Positions 1 to 6,274 of a stretch of 12,943 nucleotides of DNA are shown piece after piece. This stretch comes from an uncultured Hyphomicrobiales bacterium. Lineage in GTDB: Bacteria > Pseudomonadota > Alphaproteobacteria > Rhizobiales > Beijerinckiaceae. The stretch lies in the NCBI GenBank assembly GCA_903918155.1, contig CAIXDD010000266.1, positions 1 through 12,943 on the forward strand, read 5' to 3'. The position numbers and the translations under genes are program-made. Numbering within the stretch: the first letter of the stretch is position 1; every line of letters starts with the position of its first letter. The notes beneath the pieces were generated by a model. It saw only the letters and a list, made by a program, of their open reading frames with translations. It ran no database searches and was not told the origin of the DNA.

Positions 1-242
1 GCGAGGACGGCGGCGCGCGCGACGCGCCGTTCCGCCTCCGCGCGGCTTGGCGCGACCCACACCATGAAGCAGCGCTCGCTATGCACGGGCGCGCCGCAGG
101 CGAAGCACAGGCCGGTCTCTTCGCTGAGCGTCTCGGCGCCGTCATAGGTGACGATGATGTGACAATGCGCGCCGCACTGGGGGCAATCGCGCGCGAAATA
201 GCGGTCTTTCCATTCCTTGGCCGGCGCGCGCTGCGTCGTCAT
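1..242 (-). CDS. Small cysteine-rich zinc-ribbon-like protein, partial (C-terminus beyond the window)
   Basis: The ATG at 242-240 opens a frame with no stop down to the left edge (80 codons visible). The protein has two CxxC knuckles, CPQC (residues 20-23, continuing G-A-H-C-H) and CFAC (46-49), spaced like a four-cysteine zinc ribbon. Further His/Cys lie at 54 and 58, and an alanine/arginine-rich helical stretch begins near 66. The start is supported by a strong ribosome binding site, GGAGG at 252-248, 5 bases upstream. A GGAAC-N17-GTT element at 287-263 sits just above it, suggesting general-stress (EcfG-type) transcription. The gene diverges from chrA. I do not recognise the family; metal binding is inferred from the cysteine pattern only, and DNA, RNA or protein partners are unknown. 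Confidence 0.7.
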   Translation of the reverse strand, partial: MTTQRAPAKEWKDRYFARDCPQCGAHCHIIVTYDGAETLSEETGLCFACGAPVHSERCFMVWVAPSRAEAERRVARAAVL

Positions 243-262
243 CGAAGCCTCCGCAGGCGGAT

Positions 263-287
263 AACCAAGCCGCGCCGTGGATGTTCC
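263..287 (-). promoter_or_regulatory. Candidate EcfG-type (general stress) promoter
   Basis: On the minus strand GGAAC (287-283) is followed after 17 bases by GTT (265-263), matching the GGAAC-N16/17-cGTT pattern known for EcfG sigma factors of Alphaproteobacteria. The base before GTT is G, not the preferred C. The implied start of transcription near 256 leaves a short leader that just contains the GGAGG site of the zinc-ribbon gene at 242. This is sequence-pattern evidence only. Confidence 0.5.
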
Positions 288-366
288 TGCCTCGGCCGCC
301 TTGGCAAGCGCCGCCGCGCGGTCTATCCCTCGCCGCGCGTTCCCGTTCTTTGCAGTCAGGCGATTT

Positions 367-1728
367 ATGTCCGCGTCCCCTCAGAAAGCCGAAAGCGCGC
401 CCGTCGCGCATCCCTCCTTTCGCGAGGCGAGCGGCGTGTGGCTGCGCATCGGGCTGTTGAGTTTCGGCGGGCCTGCGGGGCAGATCGCGCTCATGCATCG
501 CGAGCTTGTCGAGAAGCGCCGCTGGATTTCGGAAGCGCGTTTCCTGCATGCGCTGAATTATTGCATGTTGCTGCCGGGGCCCGAGGCGCAGCAGCTGGCG
601 ACTTACATAGGCTGGCTGTTGCATGGATGGCGCGGCGGCGTGGTCGCGGGCGTGCTGTTCGTCCTGCCGGGCTTTTTCCTCATTCTTGCGCTCGCCGCGC
701 TTTACGCGCGCCATCAACAGGCCGAATGGGCGCTCGCGCTGTTCTTCGGCCTGAAGGCTGCGGTTCTGGCCATTGTCGTGGAGGCGGTGGTGCGCGTGGG
801 GCGGCGCGCGTTGAAGACGCGGTTCTCGCTGGCGCTGGCCGCTTGCGCCTTTCTCGCCTTGTTCGCATTCGACGCGCCGTTTCCGCTCGTCGTATTCGCC
901 GCCGGCGCGCTGGGCTTCGCCTTTCCCCATCTGGTCGCCGCGCCCGCGCATGGCGGCGCCGACGATGACGAAGCCGGTCTGGCGAGCGATTCCGCGCGCG
1001 CCCCCGCAAGCCTTGCGCGCGCCGCGCAGGCGCTGGCGATCTGGGGCGCGCTGTGGATCGCGCCTTTCGTGATCGTCGCCGCCGTCTTCGGCCGCGACAA
1101 TGTGTTCGAAGACATCGCGCTCTTCTTCTCCAAAATGGCGGTGGTGACGTTCGGCGGCGCCTATGCCGTGCTCGCCTATGTGGCGCAGCAGGCCGTGGAG
1201 ACCTTCGGCTGGCTCGCGCCCGGCGAAATGCTCGATGGGCTGGCGCTTGCGGAAACGACGCCGGGCCCGCTCATTCTGGTGCTGACCTTCGTGGGCTTTC
1301 TCGCCGCATGGCGCCAAGCGCCGGGGCTTGCGCTCGATCCGATGACGGCGGGCGTGCTCGGCGCCGCGCTCACGACCTGGGTGACCTTCGTCCCCTGTTT
1401 CCTGTGGATATTTCTCGGCGCGCCTTATGTGGAGCGCCTGCGCGCGAACAAGAAGCTCGCAGGCGCGCTGGGCGCGATCACGGCGGCGGTGGTCGGCGTC
1501 ATCCTCAATCTGGCGGCATGGTTCGCGCTGCATGTCCTCTTCCGCGACGTCGCAAGCCTGCGTCTTGGACCGATCGCCTTGCCTGCGCCCGCTCTTGCGA
1601 CGCTCGACGCGGCGGCCCTTGCGCTGGCGGTTCTCGCCTCCGCAGCCCTGTTGCGGTTCAAGCTCTCCGTGCCGCTCGTGCTTCTTCTTTGCGCGGGAAC
1701 AGGCGTGGCGATGCGCTATGCGCTTTAG
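367..1728 (+). CDS. chrA: Chromate transporter ChrA, two-domain (long-chain) form
   Basis: A 453-residue inner-membrane protein of the CHR family, expected to expel chromate from the cytoplasm using the proton-motive force. Two homologous CHR domains are visible. The N-terminal half has LSFGGPAGQIALM near residue 32 and LPGPEAQQLATYIGWLLHGW near 70. The C-terminal half has VVTFGGAYAVLAYVAQQAV near 259 and ETTPGPLILVLTFVGFLAAW near 297. Both halves are rich in hydrophobic segments, separated by a loop with acidic residues near 197-205. An in-frame ATG at 277 is possible, but it would add an Ala/Arg-rich, non-conserved extension and overlap the divergent promoter. I prefer 367, which has only a weak AGG eight bases upstream. 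No chrB-like regulator is seen. The final stop lies next to the candidate promoter of the following gene. Transport of chromate rather than another oxyanion is inferred from the family. Confidence 0.93.
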   Translation: MSASPQKAESAPVAHPSFREASGVWLRIGLLSFGGPAGQIALMHRELVEKRRWISEARFLHALNYCMLLPGPEAQQLATYIGWLLHGWRGGVVAGVLFVLPGFFLILALAALYARHQQAEWALALFFGLKAAVLAIVVEAVVRVGRRALKTRFSLALAACAFLALFAFDAPFPLVVFAAGALGFAFPHLVAAPAHGGADDDEAGLASDSARAPASLARAAQALAIWGALWIAPFVIVAAVFGRDNVFEDIALFFSKMAVVTFGGAYAVLAYVAQQAVETFGWLAPGEMLDGLALAETTPGPLILVLTFVGFLAAWRQAPGLALDPMTAGVLGAALTTWVTFVPCFLWIFLGAPYVERLRANKKLAGALGAITAAVVGVILNLAAWFALHVLFRDVASLRLGPIALPAPALATLDAAALALAVLASAALLRFKLSVPLVLLLCAGTGVAMRYAL

Positions 1729-1729
1729 G

Positions 1730-1754
1730 GGAACCGTTTCGCGCGGCGTCCGTT
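1730..1754 (+). promoter_or_regulatory. Candidate EcfG-type (general stress) promoter
   Basis: GGAAC (1730-1734), a 16-base spacer, then CGTT (1751-1754) matches the EcfG consensus of Alphaproteobacteria, including the C before GTT. It begins one base after the chrA stop codon. The predicted transcription start near 1761 is about 25 bases upstream of the GTG start at 1786, leaving room for the AGGAG ribosome binding site at 1775-1779. A second element with the same spacing lies at 263-287. Confidence 0.55.
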
Positions 1755-1785
1755 GACATAGCGTTCCCAATGTCAGGAGAAACGC

Positions 1786-2097
1786 GTGACGCAGACGACC
1801 CGTCTTGGCGACAAGGCCGCGCGCGGCGAGATCAACGCCTTGCGTAAATTGTCGCAGGAAGAGCGCCTGAAGCTTCTGATCGCCAGCATGGCGGAGACGG
1901 GAGGCACGCGGGAGGACGATGACGGGGCGGGTTTCCGCAAGCGTCTCGCCGCCCAGCGCCGCGCGTCGCGCCGCCCGCCGCAGCGCAAGTCCGAAACTTC
2001 GGCCGAAACTTCGGCTGACGCTTTGACCGATTCTTCGGCCGAAACTTCGCCGGCTTCCCCGACGGGGCCTGCGCCGAAATCGATTCCAAGCCGCTGA
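1786..2097 (+). CDS. Small hypothetical protein with LR-x2-S-x2-ER-L-x-LL block and repeat tail
   Basis: A 103-residue soluble protein starting at GTG 1786, with AGGAG at 1775-1779 (6-base spacing). Residues 16-35 form a predicted amphipathic helical block: I-N-A-L-R-K-L-S-Q-E-E-R-L-K-L-L-I-A-S-M. The same block, with 10 of 25 aligned positions identical, recurs in the small protein at 3060-3356, so the two are probably distant paralogues. The middle (about 50-67) is strongly basic (Arg/Gln/Lys/Pro). The tail (68-103) is low-complexity Ser/Glu/Thr/Ala/Pro with three copies of S-A-E-T-S or S-E-T-S encoded by a 12-base repeat. No signal peptide or membrane segment is visible. The EcfG-like promoter upstream suggests stress induction. 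I do not recognise the family and assign no function. Confidence 0.75.
   Translation: MTQTTRLGDKAARGEINALRKLSQEERLKLLIASMAETGGTREDDDGAGFRKRLAAQRRASRRPPQRKSETSAETSADALTDSSAETSPASPTGPAPKSIPSR
1991..2050 (+). repeat. 12-bp repeat, two tandem copies plus one displaced copy
   Basis: CCGAAACTTCGG occurs at 1991-2002 and 2003-2014 in tandem, and again at 2039-2050 with its last base changed to C. The unit length is a multiple of three, so it adds S/E/T/A residues to the tail of the small protein without shifting frame. Confidence 0.85.
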
Positions 2098-2144
2098 TCG
2101 CGCCGAAGTTTGGCGGCGGGCTCCGCGCGGCGAAAATCAGTCAA

Positions 2145-2260
2145 GGTTACATTTCAGATGCAATCGTAAACCCAAGGCCACGCTCTGCGTGGCTTTTCTG
2201 GTTTATAACCGTTATTTACGCCTTTTGCTCGGGCAATGATTGTGTAATGTCCGGTTACAT
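2145..2260 (+). promoter_or_regulatory. AT-richer control region upstream of the coiled-coil gene
   Basis: The gap between 2098 and 2287 is clearly less GC-rich than its surroundings. GGTTACAT occurs twice in direct orientation (2145-2152 and 2253-2260), 108 bases apart. The second copy is also the right arm of an inverted repeat, TGTAA (2243-2247), 7 bases, TTACA (2255-2259), which could bind a dimeric regulator. No convincing -35/-10 pair was found, so the exact promoter is not assigned. Confidence 0.3.
2177..2197 (+). terminator. Intrinsic terminator after the first small gene
   Basis: GCCACGC (2177-2183), a TCT loop, and GCGTGGC (2187-2193) form a perfect 7-bp stem followed by TTTT (2194-2197). 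Outer A-T and G-T pairs with the AAG before it can extend the stem. It lies 80 bases past the stop codon at 2097 and should end that transcript, separating it from the coiled-coil gene. Confidence 0.8.
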
Positions 2261-2287
2261 ATTCGCTTCGAGTCGAGAGGATGTGCG

Positions 2288-2959
2288 ATGGCTCTGGACG
2301 AGCAAGACCGTGAAACCGTTTCCGTAGCGTCGGCCGTCGCCGGCGAAGGGCGCCGGCCGCGCGCGGTGCTGCCTCGCCTCCACCCGCACGCGGGCGGCGC
2401 CGGGGAGCCCATGGGTCAGGGCGACGCGCCCGCCCCATCCGCCGCCCCATCTCCATCAAATGCGCCCGCCCAGACGGGCGCGCCGTCCGGCGAGGGCGGG
2501 GAGCATCTGGGCGACGCGCTGCATCTGGTGCGCGCGGCCTCCGATGCGCTGGAGCGGATGCGCGCGCGATATCGCGAGGTCGAGACCTATGCGGCCCAGC
2601 AGGCCGATTATTATCGCTCCGAACTGGCCATGGCCCATGCGGGCATTCGCGACCTGCAGGAACAGAACCTCGCCCGCGAGGAGACGATCCAGCGTCTTGA
2701 AGCGCAGATGCGCGCCGAGATCGAACAGCGCCGCAGCCTCGAGGAAGCGCTGAAAGCGGTGTCTGACGCCGTCGAGCGGCTGCGCGAGCAGACCAGCCAT
2801 GCGGAGGCGCGCGCCGCGAGCGCGGAGGCGTGGCTCGGCCGCTACCAGGGCGAGATCGCGACGGCCTTCGGCGAAATTCCCCGCCTGCTGGGGGAGATCG
2901 ACCAGACGCTGGACGGCGGGCCGGTCGATCATCATCCCCGCGTGGTCGCAAGCCGCTGA
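2288..2959 (+). CDS. Hypothetical coiled-coil protein
   Basis: A 223-residue protein. The ATG at 2288 is chosen because GAGAGG (2275-2280) lies 7 bases upstream; an in-frame ATG at 2240 has no such site and would overlap the inverted repeat. Residues 1-70 are Pro/Gly/Ala-rich and probably disordered. From about residue 75 to 190 the chain is almost continuous heptad-like helix rich in Glu, Arg, Ala, Gln and Leu (for example L-Q-E-Q-N-L-A-R-E-E-T-I-Q-R-L-E-A-Q-M), a long coiled coil. A short less regular tail with D-H-H-P follows. There is no signal peptide or membrane segment, so it is probably cytoplasmic and oligomeric. It lies between two small paralogous genes on the same strand, with a terminator just upstream. 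A scaffold or envelope-associated role is possible, but nothing identifies it. Confidence 0.8.
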   Translation: MALDEQDRETVSVASAVAGEGRRPRAVLPRLHPHAGGAGEPMGQGDAPAPSAAPSPSNAPAQTGAPSGEGGEHLGDALHLVRAASDALERMRARYREVETYAAQQADYYRSELAMAHAGIRDLQEQNLAREETIQRLEAQMRAEIEQRRSLEEALKAVSDAVERLREQTSHAEARAASAEAWLGRYQGEIATAFGEIPRLLGEIDQTLDGGPVDHHPRVVASR

Positions 2960-3059
2960 CAAGCGCGGCTTGACGGGGATCAACGCGCGCCGTCGCGGCC
3001 GCGCATATGGGAATTGCGTCGGCGGGCGCGAGCCGCCGGCGCCTCACGGGGGGCGCAAG

Positions 3060-3356
3060 ATGACCGACACATGCAAGCCTGCGCAGCTGCTTCTGCACGA
3101 TGCGGACGATCCGCACGCGCGCCAGACCGCCATCGCCCGATTGCGCGACATGTCGCGCGACGAGCGCCTCGCGCTCCTGATGCGCAATTTCTCGATGGAA
3201 TGCGGCGCGCTGGGCATGCCCCGGCGCGGCGCGGCGGCGGCGCGCAAGGCCGCGCCCAGGCCCCTCGCGCGCACGCAAGAGAACGAGCGAAAAGGCGATC
3301 ATGAGCGCGCAAACGAGCGCGCAAACGAGCGCTTTTGCAAGGCGCCGAAGGGCTGA
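3060..3356 (+). CDS. Small hypothetical protein, paralogue of the 1786-2097 product
   Basis: A 98-residue protein starting at ATG 3060, preceded by a G-rich ribosome binding site (GGGGGG at 3049-3054). Residues 25-49 (I-A-R-L-R-D-M-S-R-D-E-R-L-A-L-L-M ending at Gly49) match the block of the upstream small protein, with I, L, R, S, E-R-L, L-L and the final G identical. The rest is basic and Ala/Arg-rich, ending in a tail with two E-R-A-N repeats and a third E-R. Three cysteine/methionine-bearing positions around the block (C5, M46, C48) have no obvious pattern. It starts 100 bases after the coiled-coil gene and may be cotranscribed with it, because no terminator is seen between them. The family is not recognised. 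A longer in-frame reading from 2799 is only overlap with the coiled-coil gene. Confidence 0.65.
   Translation: MTDTCKPAQLLLHDADDPHARQTAIARLRDMSRDERLALLMRNFSMECGALGMPRRGAAAARKAAPRPLARTQENERKGDHERANERANERFCKAPKG
3303..3332 (+). repeat. 12-bp in-frame tandem repeat
   Basis: GAGCGCGCAAAC occurs twice in tandem (3303-3314, 3315-3326), followed by a half copy GAGCGC (3327-3332). It encodes E-R-A-N repeats near the C-terminus of the small protein. Like the repeat in its paralogue, the unit is 12 bases and preserves the frame. Confidence 0.85.
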
Positions 3357-3477
3357 GTCCCGCAGCCGACGACAAGCGGAGTCGACCCGCTGATCCCGCA
3401 TGCTGATCCGAACTGGATTCCCGCCGCTCCCCGGTGCATAAGTCGCGCCAGCGAACATGAACGGGGGCGAGGAGGCC

Positions 3478-5061
3478 ATGGAGAAGCGGCATCAAGTCAT
3501 CATCGTCGGCGGCGGACCCGTCGGCGCGGCCCTCGCGCTTGATCTGGGCTTACGCGGCGTGGATTGCGTGCTGATCGAACGGCGCACCACGCTCCAGAAC
3601 ATTCCCAAGGGCCAGAACCTCACGCAACGCACGGCGGAGCATTTTTATTTCTGGGGCGTCGCGGACGAGATCCGCGCGGCGCGCGCCATGCCGCAGGGCT
3701 ATCCCATCGGCGAAGTCACCGCATATGGCGACCTGATGAGCCCTTATTGGCACGCCACAGCGGGCCGCGAAGTCGTGCGCCCGTTCTATTTCCAGGACAA
3801 TGAGCGCCTGCCGCAATATCGCGTCGAGGAGGTTCTGCGCCGCAAGCTCGCGCGCCTGCCCAGCGTCACGACGCTGATGGGCTGGTCGGCGACGCGCATC
3901 GAACAGGATGATGCGGGCGTGCGCGTGGAGCTTGCGCAGGAGGACGGCGCGGGGGCGATGACGATCCGCGGCGATTATGTCGTGGGCTGCGACGGCGGGC
4001 GCTCGTTCGTGCGCGAACAGGTCGGCATCGCGCGCGAAGGCACCGATTTCGATCAGCTGATGCTGCTGGCGGTCTTCCGCTCAAAAGAGCTGCATGATCG
4101 GCTCGAACGTTTTCCGCCGCGCTCCACCTATCGCGTCATGCATCCGCGCCATGCGGGCTATTGGGAATTTTTCGGCCGCATCGACGTGGGCGAGGGCTGG
4201 TTCTTCCACGCGCCCGTGCCGGCCGCCGCCGCGCAGGCGAAGGATTTCGACGCGCATGCGGTCATCGAACGCTCCGCCGGTTTCAGCTTCAAGGCCGATT
4301 ATGACTACATCGGCTTCTGGGACCTGCGCGTCTCGGTGGCGCAGACCTATCGCGCCGGCCGCGTCTTCATCGCGGGCGACGCCGCGCACACCCATCCCCC
4401 CTATGGCGGCTATGGCTTGAACAACGGGCTTGAGGACGCGCGCAATCTGTCGTGGAAATTGCACGCCGCGCTCGCCGGCTGGGGCGGCGATCGGCTGCTC
4501 GAATCCTATGGCGCGGAGCGTCGTCCCGTCTTCCGCGACACGGGCGAGGATTTCATCGCCGCGCGCATCAAGGCCGACGCGCAATTTCTTGATCGCTATG
4601 ATCCGGCCAAGGACGAGGCTGAATTCGCGCAGGCTTGGAAATCGCGCGAAAGCGAAGGCGGCGCGCGCGCGCAACGCTACGAGCCCAATTACGCGGGCTC
4701 CTTCGTGGTCGCCGGTCCGCCCGGCGCGACATGCGGCGCCCATGGCGAGCATATGCACAAGGCGCGCGCCGGCCATCACCTGTCGCCGCGCCTCTTGTCG
4801 AACGGGCGCAACGTCTATGAAGAGCTGGATCAGGGCTTCGCGCTTCTGGCCTTCGGCGCCGACGACGCGGATGTCGCGGCGTTCGAACGCGCGGCGCAGG
4901 CGATGGGCGCGCCGCTGAAGACGATCCGCGACACGCGCGCCGACGGGCGGGAGGATTACGAGGCGTCGCTCGTTCTCGTTCGGCCGGACCAATTCGTCGC
5001 CTGGGCGGGCGACAAGGGAGAGGACGCGGCCGCCGTCATGAAACTGGCGACGGGACGCTGA
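3478..5061 (+). CDS. FAD-dependent aromatic hydroxylase (class A flavoprotein monooxygenase, PheA/TfdB/MhpA type)
   Basis: A 527-residue cytoplasmic enzyme expected to hydroxylate a phenolic or other aromatic compound using NAD(P)H and O2. The three family fingerprints are present: the FAD-binding GGGPVG at residues 11-16 with the beta-2 acid E34; the DG motif around D172-G173 (V-V-G-C-D-G-G-R-S); and the GD motif at G300-D301, followed by A-A-H-T-H-P-P-Y-G-G-Y-G-L-N-N-G and D-A-R-N-L-S-W-K-L. The last ~100 residues resemble the thioredoxin-like C-terminal domain of phenol-hydroxylase-type members, ending S-L-V-L-V-R-P-D-Q-F-V-A-W. The start at 3478 puts the FAD fold at the N-terminus; GAGG at 3469-3472 has 5-base spacing. 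An in-frame ATG at 3457 lacks a ribosome binding site. The gene stands alone, with no ring-cleavage gene or regulator in the window, so the substrate is unknown. It converges on a Bug receptor that could supply a related acid. Confidence 0.92.
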   Translation: MEKRHQVIIVGGGPVGAALALDLGLRGVDCVLIERRTTLQNIPKGQNLTQRTAEHFYFWGVADEIRAARAMPQGYPIGEVTAYGDLMSPYWHATAGREVVRPFYFQDNERLPQYRVEEVLRRKLARLPSVTTLMGWSATRIEQDDAGVRVELAQEDGAGAMTIRGDYVVGCDGGRSFVREQVGIAREGTDFDQLMLLAVFRSKELHDRLERFPPRSTYRVMHPRHAGYWEFFGRIDVGEGWFFHAPVPAAAAQAKDFDAHAVIERSAGFSFKADYDYIGFWDLRVSVAQTYRAGRVFIAGDAAHTHPPYGGYGLNNGLEDARNLSWKLHAALAGWGGDRLLESYGAERRPVFRDTGEDFIAARIKADAQFLDRYDPAKDEAEFAQAWKSRESEGGARAQRYEPNYAGSFVVAGPPGATCGAHGEHMHKARAGHHLSPRLLSNGRNVYEELDQGFALLAFGADDADVAAFERAAQAMGAPLKTIRDTRADGREDYEASLVLVRPDQFVAWAGDKGEDAAAVMKLATGR

Positions 5062-5066
5062 AGGCG

Positions 5067-5092
5067 AAGGCGCGCCGCGCGGGCGCGCCTTT
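5067..5092. terminator. Bidirectional hairpin terminator between convergent genes
   Basis: AAGGCGCGCC (5067-5076), a 5-base loop, and GGCGCGCCTT (5082-5091) form a perfect 10-bp stem. It sits in the 37-base gap between the convergent stop codons of the hydroxylase (5061) and the Bug receptor (5099). The U-tracts are short on both strands (TTT on plus), but the stem is very stable. Confidence 0.75.
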
Positions 5093-5098
5093 CGCGCG

Positions 5099-6196
5099 TC
5101 AGTCGGCGAGTTTCATCTTCGCCTTCTGCGCGATGTCTTTCCACAGCGGCACTTCCGTTTCGACCGCCTGGCCCAGAACGTCGGGCGCGCCGCCCAGCGC
5201 CGTCATGCCCTGGGTGGCGAGGCGGTCGCGCACGCCCTTTTCGCGCAGGGCGTCGTTGACCGCCGCATTGATGCGCGCGACGACGGCTTGCGGCGTGCGG
5301 GCGGGCGCGAATAATCCCACCCATTGAATCGCCACCACATCGGGGAAGCCCGCTTCGGCGACCGTGGGCGTGGACGGCGTGCGCGGGTCGCGCTCCGATC
5401 CGCCGAGCGCGAGCGCGCGAATGGCGCCGTTCTCGATTTGCGGCAAGGTGACCTGACCCGACAGGATGGTGAACTCCACATCGCCCTGCACGACGGCCTG
5501 CAGCGCAGGCGCGCCGCCGCGGAAGGGCACATGGGTGATCTTCACGCCGGCGCGCAGATTGAACAATTCGGCGATGAACTGCGTCTGGCTGCCGAAACCG
5601 GGCGAGGAATAATTGAGGCCGCCCGCCTTGGTCCTCGCCAGCTCCGCAAGCTCCTTCAGGCTTTTCGCCGGCAGCTTGTCGTTGACGACGAAGAGCATGG
5701 GATCGCGCGCGATCATGACGACGGGCGCCAGATCCTTCACCGTGTCGTAGGAGAGGTTCGGGTTCACCGCCGGCGCGACCGCATGAGACGAGGCGACCGC
5801 CAGCAGCGTATGCCCGTCGGGCTCCGCGCGCACCACGGCCTGCGTGCCCACGGCGCCGCCTGCGCCGACGCGGTTGTCGATGACGATGCTGCGGCCCAGC
5901 CGCTTCTCAAGCTCTGGCTGCAGCAGGCGCGCGGAGGCGTCGACGAAGCCGCCGGGCGGAAAGGGCACGATGAGCGTGATGGTCCGCGTGGGGAAATCGG
6001 GCGTCTGGGCCTGCGCCGCGCTTCCTGCAAGCGCTGCGGCTGCAAGCGCGGCTGAAAGCGTCGCGGCAGCAAAAGCCGCTTTCGCAAACGCCGCTTGCGC
6101 AAACGCCGCGTTCGCAAACGTCGCTTGCGCGAAAGCCGTCCGCGCGCGCGCGCCGGGCCGCGTCGCGGCGGGTGTCAAAGTAGCGCCCGTGTCCAT
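5099..6196 (-). CDS. Bug/TctC-family tripartite tricarboxylate transporter receptor (extracytoplasmic solute receptor)
   Basis: A 365-residue periplasmic binding protein of the Bug (TctC) family, which captures carboxylates or related organic acids. Both ligand-loop signatures are canonical: P-F-P-P-G-G-F-V-D (residues 78-86) and N-R-V-G-A-G-G-A-V-G (108-117), the latter followed by P-D-G-H-T-L-L. The start at 6196 has a G-rich AG site (GGGGGAG) just upstream. The leader is unusually long at about 63 residues, against roughly 25-30 in most family members. It consists of an Arg-containing start, five pentapeptide repeats of the A-x-A-A-F type (18-42), then a good hydrophobic core and a likely cleavage site A-A-Q-A/Q-T-P after residue 63. 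No TctA/TctB membrane genes are nearby, so it is an orphan receptor, which is common in Bug-rich genomes. It diverges from doxX and converges on the hydroxylase. The ligand cannot be read from the sequence. Confidence 0.93.
   Translation of the reverse strand: MDTGATLTPAATRPGARARTAFAQATFANAAFAQAAFAKAAFAAATLSAALAAAALAGSAAQAQTPDFPTRTITLIVPFPPGGFVDASARLLQPELEKRLGRSIVIDNRVGAGGAVGTQAVVRAEPDGHTLLAVASSHAVAPAVNPNLSYDTVKDLAPVVMIARDPMLFVVNDKLPAKSLKELAELARTKAGGLNYSSPGFGSQTQFIAELFNLRAGVKITHVPFRGGAPALQAVVQGDVEFTILSGQVTLPQIENGAIRALALGGSERDPRTPSTPTVAEAGFPDVVAIQWVGLFAPARTPQAVVARINAAVNDALREKGVRDRLATQGMTALGGAPDVLGQAVETEVPLWKDIAQKAKMKLAD
6071..6145 (-). repeat. Five degenerate 15-bp tandem units in the Bug leader
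   Basis: Units at 6071-6085, 6086-6100, 6101-6115, 6116-6130 and 6131-6145 share the plus-strand pattern AAACGCCGCTTGCGC with one to several changes each. Read on the minus strand they encode A-R-T-A-F, A-Q-A-T-F, A-N-A-A-F, A-Q-A-A-F and A-K-A-A-F. The outermost unit (6131-6145) is the most diverged. Weaker related sequence continues below 6071. Confidence 0.85.
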
Positions 6197-6247
6197 CGTC
6201 TCCCCCTGTCGCTCGCCCGGCGTTTACGCTTCGGGCGTCCTGTTCTA

Positions 6248-6274
6248 CATCAGCCCTGCGTCCCTGCGCGTCAA
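6248..6274 (-). promoter_or_regulatory. Weak candidate promoter for the Bug receptor
   Basis: On the minus strand TTGACG (6274-6269) resembles a housekeeping -35 box. A poor -10-like TGTAGA follows after about 19 bases. The spacing is longer than ideal. It would give a leader of around 45 bases before the ATG at 6196. The -35 overlaps the left arm of the inverted repeat at 6266-6298. Confidence 0.25.

Noticed and set aside
142..1770. Long open frame (542 residues) on the minus strand opposite chrA
   Set aside because: Its product is Arg/Gln/His-rich without any domain, and it lies exactly opposite a clear two-domain ChrA. Long antisense frames are usual in GC-rich coding DNA.
3375..3391. Weak hairpin AGCGG/CCGCT after the second small gene as a terminator
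   Set aside because: Only a five-base stem with no U-tract follows, so termination cannot be supported.
2154..3479. Minus-strand frame of 441 residues across the coiled-coil and small genes
   Set aside because: Arg/Pro/Ala-rich low-complexity product crossing two genes and the terminator region, with no ribosome binding site or domain. The plus-strand frames have good starts and helix-like composition.
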